This document shows, in pieces, positions 51,372 to 60,214 of a stretch of 64,000 nt of DNA. The DNA is taken from the NCBI GenBank assembly GCA_044227095.1, contig JBGAFV010000001.1, positions 3,100,001 to 3,164,000 of the forward strand. The letters run 5' to 3'. How positions within the stretch are numbered: position 1 is the stretch's first letter; each line of letters starts with the position of its first letter. The DNA is from JACMLD01 sp044227095. Its GTDB lineage: Bacteria > Bacteroidota > Bacteroidia > Chitinophagales > Chitinophagaceae. The notes below the pieces were generated by a model. It worked only from the letters and a program-made list of their open reading frames with translations, ran no database searches and was not told where the DNA came from. The position numbers and the translations under genes were made by a program.

Positions 51372-53063
51372 TTAATACCCGGGATTTTGTTTCAGGAAAT
51401 CTGTTATACCAGATGCTGCATCGATAGCCGATTGTGGTATCGGGAAGATGCGTTTGTTTTTGTCTGTATTTGTTTTTTCTGTCCAGGTTCCTTCATATTT
51501 TCCAAAACGAATCATGTCTGTACGACGGTTCATTTCCCAGTATAATTCAAAACCTCTTTCTCTAAACAGCAAGTCCAAAGTCATAGGGCCAGTCAAAGGT
51601 TTTGGTTGTACTGCATAAGCTGTTCTCGACATTCTTACTGTATTTACATCTGTAAGTGCACCGGCTGCATCATTTTTTCTCAGTTTAGCTTCTGCACGCA
51701 TCAGGTAAACGTCTGCAAGACGAAGAATGGAAATATCAGCTTGTCCAAAATTTCTTCCGCTGCTGGATGCACGGCTGAACTCATATTTTTCTACGCGATA
51801 ACCGGTAGAATAGTTGCTGCCTGCTGTTGTAAAATCAACCTGCAAGGTAAAATCAACCGGCAAATTTGGATTGCTGCGAGATAAGTTAAACAGTTTGCCC
51901 ACTTTAAAATTACCATTGCCGCATTTTACAAACGCACCATTTACACGCAGTAAACCGTATTGCTGACCGCGAAGGATGCCACGATCTATGTTGAAATCAG
52001 TTACGCAGGAATCGCCTGGGTTTGTGTAAATAGAAATGTTTTGTTTGTAAAACCTTGGGTCATTAGCAGCCGGATCTGTTGGCGCATTTGCGGTTGCCCA
52101 TGATTGGTAGAAATCTGGCGTAATAGCCGGGCCATCTGTACCATTAGCTGCAGGATACTGTGGCAGAGGGTATTGGTCGCCAGACAAAGAGAAATACGCC
52201 ATACGGTTATGACCATTCAAATCTGCTCTTTGGTCTACTGCAAAAATCAGTTCTTTATTCGTATGGTTATCGTTACCAAATATTGCGAAATAATCAGGTG
52301 ATAATGCAAACAGGTTTGAGCTGATTATTTTATCGCAATACTCTATTACTTTATCCATGTCTGCAGTTGTAAAATTAACTGTAGCACCATAGAGGTCGCG
52401 ATAAACAGCTGCATTTAAATAAAGTCTTGCCAATATACCCCAAACACCGGCTTTGGTAAGCCTGCCTGGTCCTGCTGTATTGTCAAGCAATGGTTCTACA
52501 GCCAGCAATTCACTTTTAATAAATTCAACTGCGTCGGTTCCGCGAAGTACTTTAGATAGCGACTTCTCATCTTCTTTCTGAAAAGCAATTCCCCAAAGAT
52601 CCAGGCTCATCCAGTTATAAAATGCACGCATACCTCTTGCTTCTGCAAGAAATAAAGGGGCATTCGCATCTTTATTGGTTTTAAGCCCGGCTATAGCCGT
52701 TTCAGCACGTGATAGCTCTTGTGTAACATAAGTCCAGGTATCTTTCACGTTCGGGTCTGTAGAAACAGTTTCATGTTTGTGCAGAGAGATGTAGATGCCG
52801 TTATCACCCCAATCCGTTCCACCGCGGTAAGGCAATATGGCCTCATCGGTAGAAATCTCCTGCAGCGCAAAATAAGTGGTATGACGGTAAATGTCCGGGA
52901 GACGGGCATATACAGGCGTAATTAAGCCTTCTGCAAGTTGTTTTTCTGTGAGCGTAGTGGTTGATAATATTTCATCCTGCACCTTTTCATTCAATTTGGT
53001 ACAACTGCTCACTCCTGCACAAATTGCCAGTAGTAAAGCAGATTTATAAATTATTTTTTTCAT
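51372..53063 (-). CDS. SusD/RagB family nutrient-binding outer-membrane lipoprotein
   Basis: A 563-residue protein with a lipoprotein signal (SALLLAICAGVSSC, Cys about 21). Helical repeats in the N-half and the late region SGRNFGQADISILRLADVYLMRAEAKLRKNDAAGALTDVNTVR, then LTLDLLFRERGFELYWEMNRRTDMIRFGKYEGTW, are the standard SusD signature. It caps the SusC channel. The gap to SusC is 11 bases, so the two are translated from one transcript. The substrate is not inferable from this gene. Confidence 0.96.
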   Translation of the reverse strand: MKKIIYKSALLLAICAGVSSCTKLNEKVQDEILSTTTLTEKQLAEGLITPVYARLPDIYRHTTYFALQEISTDEAILPYRGGTDWGDNGIYISLHKHETVSTDPNVKDTWTYVTQELSRAETAIAGLKTNKDANAPLFLAEARGMRAFYNWMSLDLWGIAFQKEDEKSLSKVLRGTDAVEFIKSELLAVEPLLDNTAGPGRLTKAGVWGILARLYLNAAVYRDLYGATVNFTTADMDKVIEYCDKIISSNLFALSPDYFAIFGNDNHTNKELIFAVDQRADLNGHNRMAYFSLSGDQYPLPQYPAANGTDGPAITPDFYQSWATANAPTDPAANDPRFYKQNISIYTNPGDSCVTDFNIDRGILRGQQYGLLRVNGAFVKCGNGNFKVGKLFNLSRSNPNLPVDFTLQVDFTTAGSNYSTGYRVEKYEFSRASSSGRNFGQADISILRLADVYLMRAEAKLRKNDAAGALTDVNTVRMSRTAYAVQPKPLTGPMTLDLLFRERGFELYWEMNRRTDMIRFGKYEGTWTEKTNTDKNKRIFPIPQSAIDAASGITDFLKQNPGY

Positions 53064-53074
53064 GGCCGTTGTTT

Positions 53075-56000
53075 TTAAAATGATACGTTTAATCCAAAAA
53101 TTAGAGACCTGGCTTTGGGGTAGCTTAAGTAATCAATACCATAAGACAATACGCCACCGCTTGATCTGTCTATATTCACTTCAGGGTCATAACCATTGTA
53201 TTTGGTAATTACAAATAGGTTCTGTGCAGTTACAGACAAACGAAGGGCTGTAATCCAGCGGCTAATACCCAGTTTTGTTGGGTTGAAATTGTAACCCAAA
53301 GCAACGTTGTTTAAACGAAAATAAGCGCCATTCTTAAGGTAACGGGTGCTGATTGGTGCAGAGTTGCTTACCGATTCGTTTGGATATGCCACAGCATCAG
53401 GTGTTACGTTTACACCTTTGGATATTTTAAGTTTATAAAAATAAGCGTTTGCTGTATTGTCATATATTTTATTGCCTGCAACACCATTGAAATTAACCAC
53501 CAGGTCAAATCCTTTGTAACCGATACTTCCATTAATGCTGTATAGTTTATTAGGCAATGCGGTGCCGGCAGCTATCCTGTCTTTATCTGTTATGATACCA
53601 TCTTTATCAACATCCCTGAATGTGCTAAAGCCATTTGCATCAAGTCCTGTCCAATCTTTCAGGTAAAATGTACCAATAGGCTGATCGTTAATATAACCAT
53701 TAACAGGAGATGCAGTAAGTCCTGAACCAGAAGCATAACCAGAAGGTATAAGCGAAAGCGGTGATTTAGTTACTTTATTGCTCAGGAGCGTAAGATTACC
53801 GCCAATTGAGTAACGGATACCATTATTGCTGTTTACACGGTATTCCAAATCAATTTCAAGGCCTTTGTTGTTTATATTCATATCCTTAATGTTTGCCCAA
53901 TAGTTATCTGTGGGCTGGATAGGATCTCCTGGTGGCAAAAACAATAGGATATTATTGGTATTTTTATTGAACACGTCGATTGAACCATTCAACCTGCCTT
54001 TAAACAAACCAAAATCTAAACCAACATTGGTTTGTGTGCTTACTTCCCATTGCAAATCCGGGTTGGCAAGCCTTGTGTATATTAAGCCTGCAGAATAAGC
54101 GCCTGTTCCATACAGCGGATATGTATTGGCAGCAGCTGTACTGGAAGTAAAACTGGCCTGGGTAATTTTATTGGGAATTTCCTGGTTACCAGTTTGACCC
54201 CATCCTGCTCTTAATTTAAGGTTAGAGAAGATAGAGTTTTTCATAAAATCTTCTTCGCTTACTTTCCATCCCAACGAGAAGGAAGGGAAGTAACCATATT
54301 TATTGTTTCCACCAAACCTTGTTGAACCGTCAGCCCTGAAGTTTGCGGTAGCCAGGTATTTATTCTTGTAAGCGTAATTAATCCTTCCAAAAAACGATTG
54401 CTGTTCGTTTTCCTGTGCATAACCACCCGGCGCATTGTTTGCCAATGTAAGTTCCTGGCCATAGCTGGGATTATATTGTGGCTCTACAGGAGTAATAGGG
54501 AATTTATTAATGCTGTAATTGCGTCCCTGCAAGAAAAATTTCTGATAAGAATAACCGCCCAACGCACTGATATTATGATCTCCAAAGCTATGCGTATAGG
54601 TAAGATAATTTTCTACCAGGATGTTACGGTTAGTAGTATAATAAGTTTCTAAACGGCCATCCCTTTGCGGAGTAACTGCGGGCAGTGCCTGAACATCACG
54701 TGTTCCGGTTGAATTATCAACGCCAAACGTAAGTTTATAATTCAAATCCTTAGTGAGCTTCAGCGTACCTGTAATATTACCCAGCACACGGTTTATCTTG
54801 GTAATTTCTTTATCTAACGTAAATGATTGCAACGGGTTATTAATAGCCTGGTATTGTGCCGGGTTGCCACTGGCATCATATGCAGGATAAGTAGGGTTGT
54901 TAGATATAGCATCGCCAATTACGCCTTGTATAGGAGGACGAAGGTTGTAAGTGCTTGTAGCAGTAAGATTAGCTTCTATAGTAAGCTTGTCTTCTAAAAA
55001 CTTTTGCGTTGCATTAAAACGACCGGTATAACGATCGAAGTTGTTATACTTGATTATACCCTGTTGTTTTTGCATGCCAAAAGAAGCATAATAAGTAAGC
55101 TTGTTGGCACCGCCGCTTAAACTAACATTATGGTTTTGCGTGTAGGCGGTGCGTGTAATTTCTTTTTGCCAGTCTGTGTTGCCGCCTTTATCATCAAGTG
55201 TACCACCGGCGCTAACCACCTGCTGTTTGTATTCTGCAGTAGAAAAAACAGGTAATTTCCTTGCTAAATTGGAAATACCCAGGCTACCGGTATAGGTTAA
55301 TGTATTTACACCTGCCTTACCTCTTTTGGTGGTAATTAATACAACACCATTGGCACCACGGCTACCATAAATAGCACTGGCAGATGCATCTTTTAATACG
55401 TCAATAGACTCAATATCCTGTGGGTTTAAAAAATTCAATGGGTTGCCGCCACCTGTGCTTGAATTGTCGAGGGCTACACCATCAACTACAAACAGGGGAG
55501 TGTTACCCGTTCTTATGCCACCCGGACCACGAATAGTGATGCCCTGCGGTCCGCCTGGTTCACCACTGGCAGATACTACATTTACACCAGCTACTTTACC
55601 TTGTAGCAATTGCTCGGGTGAGTTAATGATACCACGGTTAAAACCTTCTACTTTAAGTGATTTTACCGAACCGGTAACGTCTTTTTGTTTTTGTGTGCCA
55701 TAACCTACAACTACAACTTGTTGCAAATCTGCAGAAGCAGATTCCATTTTAATCACTAAGGCTTTTCTATTGCCTATAACTATCTGTTGCCCGGTGTAAC
55801 CTATATAGCTTACAACAAGCACAGATTTTTCATTAACGATTGAGATGGAAAATTTTCCATCAATATCGGTTGTGGTAGAACGATCGGTATTCAGCACATT
55901 CACCGTTGCACCTGCCAGCGGGCTGCCGGAAGTTGCGTCTGTAATACGGCCCGTGACTACCTGATCGGGGGGAGAAGCAGTAAAATGTTTTCCGGGAGTT

Positions 56001-56083
56001 CCTTTACCTGAAACGGTAAAGCTGCAGAAAGTAAACAACATTCCCAACAGGAAGTTGAACTTCCTTTCGGTAATTTTCTTCAT
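53075..56083 (-). CDS. SusC/RagA family TonB-linked outer-membrane receptor
   Basis: A 1002-residue receptor from ATG 56083 (MKKITERKFNF); ATG 56095 upstream is an alternative. After the signal peptide comes a carboxypeptidase-regulatory-like domain (VVTGRITDATSGSPLAGATVNVLNTDRSTTTDIDGKFSI), a TonB box-like VVVGYGTQKQKDVTGSV, the plug (NSPEQLLQGKVAGVNV, ASAIYGSRGANGVVLITTKRGK) and the barrel with DVLKDASASAIYG. It pairs with SusD to import oligosaccharides using the proton-motive force. A LacI-type operator lies at 56218-56231, 135 bases upstream. Confidence 0.96.
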   Translation of the reverse strand: MKKITERKFNFLLGMLFTFCSFTVSGKGTPGKHFTASPPDQVVTGRITDATSGSPLAGATVNVLNTDRSTTTDIDGKFSISIVNEKSVLVVSYIGYTGQQIVIGNRKALVIKMESASADLQQVVVVGYGTQKQKDVTGSVKSLKVEGFNRGIINSPEQLLQGKVAGVNVVSASGEPGGPQGITIRGPGGIRTGNTPLFVVDGVALDNSSTGGGNPLNFLNPQDIESIDVLKDASASAIYGSRGANGVVLITTKRGKAGVNTLTYTGSLGISNLARKLPVFSTAEYKQQVVSAGGTLDDKGGNTDWQKEITRTAYTQNHNVSLSGGANKLTYYASFGMQKQQGIIKYNNFDRYTGRFNATQKFLEDKLTIEANLTATSTYNLRPPIQGVIGDAISNNPTYPAYDASGNPAQYQAINNPLQSFTLDKEITKINRVLGNITGTLKLTKDLNYKLTFGVDNSTGTRDVQALPAVTPQRDGRLETYYTTNRNILVENYLTYTHSFGDHNISALGGYSYQKFFLQGRNYSINKFPITPVEPQYNPSYGQELTLANNAPGGYAQENEQQSFFGRINYAYKNKYLATANFRADGSTRFGGNNKYGYFPSFSLGWKVSEEDFMKNSIFSNLKLRAGWGQTGNQEIPNKITQASFTSSTAAANTYPLYGTGAYSAGLIYTRLANPDLQWEVSTQTNVGLDFGLFKGRLNGSIDVFNKNTNNILLFLPPGDPIQPTDNYWANIKDMNINNKGLEIDLEYRVNSNNGIRYSIGGNLTLLSNKVTKSPLSLIPSGYASGSGLTASPVNGYINDQPIGTFYLKDWTGLDANGFSTFRDVDKDGIITDKDRIAAGTALPNKLYSINGSIGYKGFDLVVNFNGVAGNKIYDNTANAYFYKLKISKGVNVTPDAVAYPNESVSNSAPISTRYLKNGAYFRLNNVALGYNFNPTKLGISRWITALRLSVTAQNLFVITKYNGYDPEVNIDRSSGGVLSYGIDYLSYPKARSLIFGLNVSF

Positions 56084-56217
56084 AATAGTGAGCATTGGTT
56101 ATAAAAAATGTATTTCCAGCGCAAATAATCACCATACCACTGGGTTGTTGATGAGTATTTGAAGGGCTAAACTTAGAGAATATTTGGATACCGTATGTTT
56201 CCTTAACGTTTTTTCTA

Positions 56218-56231
56218 TGTAAACGTTTTCA
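56218..56231. promoter_or_regulatory. LacI-type operator upstream of susC
   Basis: TGTAAACGTTTTCA differs from the 48796 site in one base. A second, imperfect TTAACGTTTTTT lies just beside it (about 56203-56214). Confidence 0.75.
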
Positions 56232-56311
56232 TGCGGGCAAGTCCGGTTTTACCCTTATGCCAAACCTGGCCTTGAAATTATCCTGATAAAATTTCCACAA
56301 AAAATTATAAC

Positions 56312-56325
56312 TGAATGAACATTCA
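56312..56325 (+). promoter_or_regulatory. Probable TetR autoregulatory operator
   Basis: TGAATGAACATTCA has exact 6-base half-sites TGAATG / CATTCA. It lies just 5' of a -7 element and 17 bases before the TetR-family start. Confidence 0.6.
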
Positions 56326-56327
56326 TT

Positions 56328-56335
56328 TATATTTG
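56328..56335 (+). promoter_or_regulatory. -7 element of the TetR gene
   Basis: TATATTTG fits TAnnTTTG and lies 8 bases before the TetR-family ATG (56343), so the transcript is nearly leaderless. The operator directly precedes it. Confidence 0.5.
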
Positions 56336-56342
56336 CTTTTGT

Positions 56343-56933
56343 ATGAGAATAAGAGACGATAATAAAATGCAGGCTATCCGAGAAAAGGCGGTAGAGATGA
56401 TAGTGAAACAGGGGCTTGATGGCTTTAGTATGCAAAAGCTTGCAAAAGCAGCTGGGGTATCGCCCGCTACATTATATATCTATTACAAAGACCGTGAAGA
56501 TTTGATTTTGCAATTGTGGGTAGCATCGTTTAAAGAAATGGCAGAGGCTACATTGAAAAATTTTGATCCTTCAATGTCTTTTAGCGAAGGCTTGCGTGTA
56601 CAATGGATAAACCGTGCAAAGTTTTGCCTTAAACATCCGGAGCAAATGCAGTTTATGGAGCAATTGCGCCATTCTCCGTTGCAGGAAAAAGCACTTGGGC
56701 TGATGGGGGAGAATTTTAAAACTGCCATGAAAACATTTGTAAACAATGCCATAAAAAAAAATGAACTGGTAAAAGTAGAACTGGAAGTTTACTGGTCTGT
56801 TGCTTTTGCGCCTATGTACGGATTGGTAAAATTTCACCAGGAAGGACAAAGCATTGGCGGTAAAAAATTTAAACTAACCGATAAAATTTTGAATGACACG
56901 TTTGAGTTGGTGATAAAAGCACTGACGCCCTAG
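56343..56933 (+). CDS. TetR-family transcriptional regulator
   Basis: A 196-residue regulator. The N-terminal HTH (AIREKAVEMIVKQGLDGFSMQKLAKAAGVSPATLYIYYKDREDLILQLW) is a typical TetR domain; the helical C-terminus binds an unknown ligand. The TGAATGAACATTCA palindrome upstream is a good autoregulatory site. It precedes a small protein and an MFS transporter on the same strand, so it may sense a compound that the transporter exports. Confidence 0.93.
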   Translation: MRIRDDNKMQAIREKAVEMIVKQGLDGFSMQKLAKAAGVSPATLYIYYKDREDLILQLWVASFKEMAEATLKNFDPSMSFSEGLRVQWINRAKFCLKHPEQMQFMEQLRHSPLQEKALGLMGENFKTAMKTFVNNAIKKNELVKVELEVYWSVAFAPMYGLVKFHQEGQSIGGKKFKLTDKILNDTFELVIKALTP

Positions 56934-56989
56934 TCAATAATGATTAGTAATTAATAATTGCTGCTGAAGTAAAATATTAATCTTTTAAG

Positions 56990-57110
56990 GCCGTCTACCA
57001 TAGCGGGTTTCTGCCCTCTCTTTACCTCATCCGACCTTCGGCCACTTTCTCCAAATGGAGAAGGGAAATGGATGGATATCTAATGAGGTTGGGGGAGGTG
57101 AAACGACGAA
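56990..57110. repeat. Intergenic inverted-repeat element
   Basis: Contains CTCATCCGACCTTCGGCC and CTTTCTCC / GGAGAAGG words, with TACCTCATCC to GATATCTAATGAGG symmetry farther out. Similar non-coding words (CTCAC, CTCATC, CTCC) occur between genes of many Bacteroidota, to my knowledge. It separates the TetR gene from the small-protein gene. Confidence 0.5.
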
Positions 57111-57162
57111 CAGGCTTTTAATCGATTTGTCTGTAATACAATTAAGAATAAAAAGTAAGGAT

Positions 57163-57378
57163 ATGGATATATTAATTCTGAAAACAAATATCCGTAATAA
57201 AAAAAGCGTGAAAGCTGTTGCGCCACTGCTTGATGGCCGCAATAACATTTCGCGTTGGAATATTGATTTGCATGATATAGACAAAGTCTTGCGCATCGAA
57301 TCAAAAGATATGGAACTGACAGAAGTCGTTCAATTAATTAAACAGGCAGGTTTTTATTGCGAAGAACTGGCCGGATAA
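57163..57378 (+). CDS. Small HMA-like (ferredoxin-fold) protein
   Basis: From ATG 57163 the product is 71 residues (MDILILKTNIRNKKSVKAVAPLLDGRNNISRWNIDLHDIDKVLRIESKDMELTEVVQLIKQAGFYCEELAG). The beta-alpha-beta-beta-alpha-beta order resembles heavy-metal-associated domains but the CxxC is absent, so metal binding is unlikely. The longer frame from 57055 passes through the repeat and is rejected. It ends 11 bases before the MFS gene, so they are co-transcribed. Confidence 0.75.
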   Translation: MDILILKTNIRNKKSVKAVAPLLDGRNNISRWNIDLHDIDKVLRIESKDMELTEVVQLIKQAGFYCEELAG

Positions 57379-57389
57379 AACTAACTAAT

Positions 57390-58712
57390 ATGGAAAAGAC
57401 AAAAGATATTTTAAATGACATTATACCGGGGAAAGAAAAAGTATTTACACCTTACCAGGTATTTGTAATAGCAGTAATTGCGATTCTGCAATTCACCATC
57501 ATCCTTGACTTTATGGTATTATCGCCATTAAGTGCCATCCTGCTTCCTGCATTTAAGATTACTACAAAGCAATTCGGGCTTGTAGTTTCAGCATATGCAT
57601 TCAGTGCAGGTATTTCAGGAATACTAGCTGCAGGTTTTGCTGATAAGTTTGATAGAAAAAAATTACTATTGTTTTTCTATGCAGGTTTTATGGCTGGAAC
57701 TATATTATGCGCCATTGCCCCAAATTATCATTTCTTGTTAATAGCCAGAATAGTTACCGGTATTTTCGGTGGCGTTATCAGTTCTATCAGCTTTGCTATA
57801 ATTACAGACTTGTTTAAAATGGAAGTGCGTGGCCGTGTAATGGGATTTGTACAAACTGCTTTTGCCGGTAGCCAGGTATTAGGCCTGCCTATCGGTCTTT
57901 ATCTTGCTAATAAATTTGACTGGCATGCGCCATTCTGGATGATAGCATCTGTAGGAATTGCAATTGGGATCATCATTTTCATTTACATGAAGCCGGTAAA
58001 TGCCCACCTTGCTATTAAGTCTGATAGAAATCCTTTTCAACATTTATTTAAAACACTTTTTCATAACACCTACCTGCGGGCCTTTCTTGCCACTACATTA
58101 TTGGCAACAGGTGGTTTTATGCTTATGCCATTCGGAAGTGCGTTTAGCATAAATAACCTGGGTATTACAATGGAGCAATTGCCTATTTTATATCTAATAA
58201 CTGGTGTGTTTTCCATTATTACAGGGCCACTAATTGGTAAAGCAAGTGATAAATTTGGCAAGTTCAGCGTGTTTGTAATTGGTACGCTTATCAGCATGAC
58301 TATGGTATTGATTTACACGAATCTTGGTATAACACCATTGTGGATACTGATTTCAATAAACGTTGTGTTGTTTATTGGTATATCATCAAGGATGATTTCT
58401 GCATCTGCATTAATGACTGCTATTCCAACTCCGCAGGACAGAGGGGCTTTTATGAGCATTAATTCATCTGTGCAACAATTGGCAGGTGGAGTTGCTGCTT
58501 ATATCGCCGGTATGCTGGTAGAACAAAATAAATCTGGTCATTTTCTGCATTACAATAGGCTTGGTTATGTAGTAGCCGGTACTATGATAGTAGCAGTGGG
58601 TTTAATGTACATGATTGACAGGCACATTAAACAAAAAGCAACTGCTAAAGCAATGATGGATGCGGCAACAACTTTTGACAATGTTGAGCCTATTGTACAA
58701 GGCAGTCACTAA
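57390..58712 (+). CDS. MFS transporter
   Basis: From ATG 57390 the product has 440 residues and 12 membrane segments. AGFADKFDRKKLLLFF (after segment 2) is the MFS motif A, and GPLIGKASDKFGKFSVF is its second copy in the C-half. Similar proteins export drugs or sugars. It follows a TetR-family gene and a small HMA-like protein, so regulated efflux is plausible. The C-terminus is a 30-residue cytoplasmic tail. Confidence 0.93.
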   Translation: MEKTKDILNDIIPGKEKVFTPYQVFVIAVIAILQFTIILDFMVLSPLSAILLPAFKITTKQFGLVVSAYAFSAGISGILAAGFADKFDRKKLLLFFYAGFMAGTILCAIAPNYHFLLIARIVTGIFGGVISSISFAIITDLFKMEVRGRVMGFVQTAFAGSQVLGLPIGLYLANKFDWHAPFWMIASVGIAIGIIIFIYMKPVNAHLAIKSDRNPFQHLFKTLFHNTYLRAFLATTLLATGGFMLMPFGSAFSINNLGITMEQLPILYLITGVFSIITGPLIGKASDKFGKFSVFVIGTLISMTMVLIYTNLGITPLWILISINVVLFIGISSRMISASALMTAIPTPQDRGAFMSINSSVQQLAGGVAAYIAGMLVEQNKSGHFLHYNRLGYVVAGTMIVAVGLMYMIDRHIKQKATAKAMMDAATTFDNVEPIVQGSH

Positions 58713-58737
58713 CTATAATTGATAAACGAAAATAAAC

Positions 58738-58785
58738 GAGTCGCAGGTTCGCAAAGATTTAATCTGCGCATCTGCGGCTTCTTTA
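58738..58785. terminator. Imperfect hairpin between the MFS and ThuA-like genes
   Basis: GTCGCAGGTTCGCAAAGATT pairs with AATCTGCGCATCTGCGGC with a few mismatches, followed by T-rich DNA. It separates convergent genes. Its words match the carA terminator at 40376-40411. Confidence 0.6.
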
Positions 58786-58792
58786 TTATTGA

Positions 58793-59560
58793 TTATCGGC
58801 TAACTCCCGCCGCCCAGAAAATTGCATTTGTAAACAATTTTGTATAGGCAGCATTCGCAAACAGATCTGGTGAATGCCCCATAAAAATATAAAGGTTGCG
58901 GGCTTTGTATTTTTCATTGCTCCATATAACCGGATGATCCCCCATAGTAATAGTTGAAGAGGGAGAATACGATGATTCATCTACACTAGCTATTACGTGC
59001 ACATTAGGCCGCGGACTTTTATTGTAAATATAAAATTCATCTTTATCAATAATAAATGAAGACGGAACGTCTTTCATTACAGGATGCTTTTTATCTTCAA
59101 CATTTACTTTGGCAGATACAAAACTGGCAATATAATTTTTATACCTTATGCCACCCATAAAATCTGAAAACCATTGCCACATTGGAAATCCATCAAACTC
59201 CCCCAATAAACTTGCATGATGAAAACCAAGCCAGCCGCCTTTTCCTTTTTCTATGTAGTGTATAAATGCAGTTGTTGCTTTTTCCGTCCAGCCATAAGGG
59301 GGATAGTCAAGCTGAATAAAAAGCTGGTATTGGGCTAGCATGGAATCATTGATGCTGGTTGTGTTTTCTATATAATCAACAGCAAAATGATTTTCTGCCG
59401 CAAGTTTGTTCAGCCAGATTTTTCCAGCTTTTGAATATTCAATATGATGCCCGCCATTTTCTGCAAGTACAATTACATGAAACCGGATTTTTTGCTGTGC
59501 GTACACATTTGCACATAAAATAATTGTTATGCTGATTAAAAAATAAAATCGTTTGTTCAT
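58793..59560 (-). CDS. Exported ThuA-like protein
   Basis: From ATG 59560 the product has 255 residues with a signal peptide (MNKRFYFLISITIILCANVYAQQ). The class I glutamine amidotransferase-like core of the ThuA family is visible: FHVIVLAENGGHHIEYSKAGK, AENHFAVDYIENT, LFIQLDYPP, WLGFHHASLLG and the late GDHPVIWSNEKYKARNLYIFMGHSPD. ThuA proteins are linked to trehalose or sugar-derivative use in other bacteria. The Cys nucleophile of true amidotransferases is absent. Confidence 0.88.
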   Translation of the reverse strand: MNKRFYFLISITIILCANVYAQQKIRFHVIVLAENGGHHIEYSKAGKIWLNKLAAENHFAVDYIENTTSINDSMLAQYQLFIQLDYPPYGWTEKATTAFIHYIEKGKGGWLGFHHASLLGEFDGFPMWQWFSDFMGGIRYKNYIASFVSAKVNVEDKKHPVMKDVPSSFIIDKDEFYIYNKSPRPNVHVIASVDESSYSPSSTITMGDHPVIWSNEKYKARNLYIFMGHSPDLFANAAYTKLFTNAIFWAAGVSR

Positions 59561-59710
59561 TTCCGGTGGTAATATAACGTGTGTTGGCAAAGCCGTTTTC
59601 TAAAGATAAATTGATTAAACAGCATTGTAGAAAAAAATCGCCACTTTTTGCATTCAATACTTTGTTTTATGGCATGAAATTGTGTTAATACTATTTGATT
59701 GGGTTTACTG

Positions 59711-59722
59711 TAAAACGTTTTA
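59711..59722. promoter_or_regulatory. Palindrome TAAAACGTTTTA at the start of the CsbD-like gene
   Basis: A perfect 12-bp palindrome related to the LacI-type sites but with other flanks. It ends one base before the ATG, so it could equally be part of the ribosome-binding region. Confidence 0.35.
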
Positions 59723-59723
59723 T

Positions 59724-59918
59724 ATGGAACTGAAACTTGAACAACCATGGACGCAGGTCAAAGAAAAATTAAAAGAGCATCATAAAAAACTTACTGATGA
59801 AGATCTTTTTTATGAAAAGGGAAAAGAAGAGGAACTCATAAGCAGGGTGTCAAAAAAAATTGGACGCCCTGCAAAGGAAGCAAAGGAATGGATTGAAAGT
59901 ATGTCATTTAATAAATAA
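59724..59918 (+). CDS. CsbD-like small protein
   Basis: From ATG 59724 the product is 64 residues. PWTQVKEKLKEHHKKLTDEDLFYEKGKEEELISRVSKKIGRPAKEAKEWI follows the CsbD pattern of a short three-helix stress protein. The upstream start at 59682 gives an unlikely hydrophobic extension. It ends 3 bases before the next gene, so they share a transcript. Confidence 0.8.
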   Translation: MELKLEQPWTQVKEKLKEHHKKLTDEDLFYEKGKEEELISRVSKKIGRPAKEAKEWIESMSFNK

Positions 59919-59921
59919 GCT

Positions 59922-60200
59922 ATGTACCAAATAAAATTATTCAGCGACGAACAGGTAGATGCGTTGCAGGAAACTATAAATGATTGGCTGAAACTGAATA
60001 AAGATATTCTTATTCATAGCAGCAATTTAACCGGCAATAAGAATGAAGGTTTGCGGGCAAATGAATATAATTTCTACCTTTTGTATACAAGTCCGGATGT
60101 AAAAGGAACTGAGTTGAAAGAAATGGCAGCAACTGTAACGCAGGAAAGTTCAATAGAAGTAAAAGAAATTAATCCTGAAATATTAAAGCCATCAAGTTAG
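59922..60200 (+). CDS. Small hypothetical protein
   Basis: A 92-residue protein with a predicted alpha/beta pattern (YQIKLFSDEQVDALQETINDWLKLNKDILIHSSNLTG, NEYNFYLLYTS, VEVKEINPEI). It begins 3 bases after the CsbD-like stop. I recognise no family. Confidence 0.7.
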   Translation: MYQIKLFSDEQVDALQETINDWLKLNKDILIHSSNLTGNKNEGLRANEYNFYLLYTSPDVKGTELKEMAATVTQESSIEVKEINPEILKPSS

Positions 60201-60214
60201 CTTACTTATAAAGG

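Noticed and set aside
51225..51545. Forward open frame overlapping the end of susD
   Set aside because: It is antisense to SusD and runs through the terminator hairpin.
57055..57162. 5' extension of the small protein before the MFS gene
   Set aside because: It lies inside an intergenic repeat; the conserved part begins at MDILILKTN.
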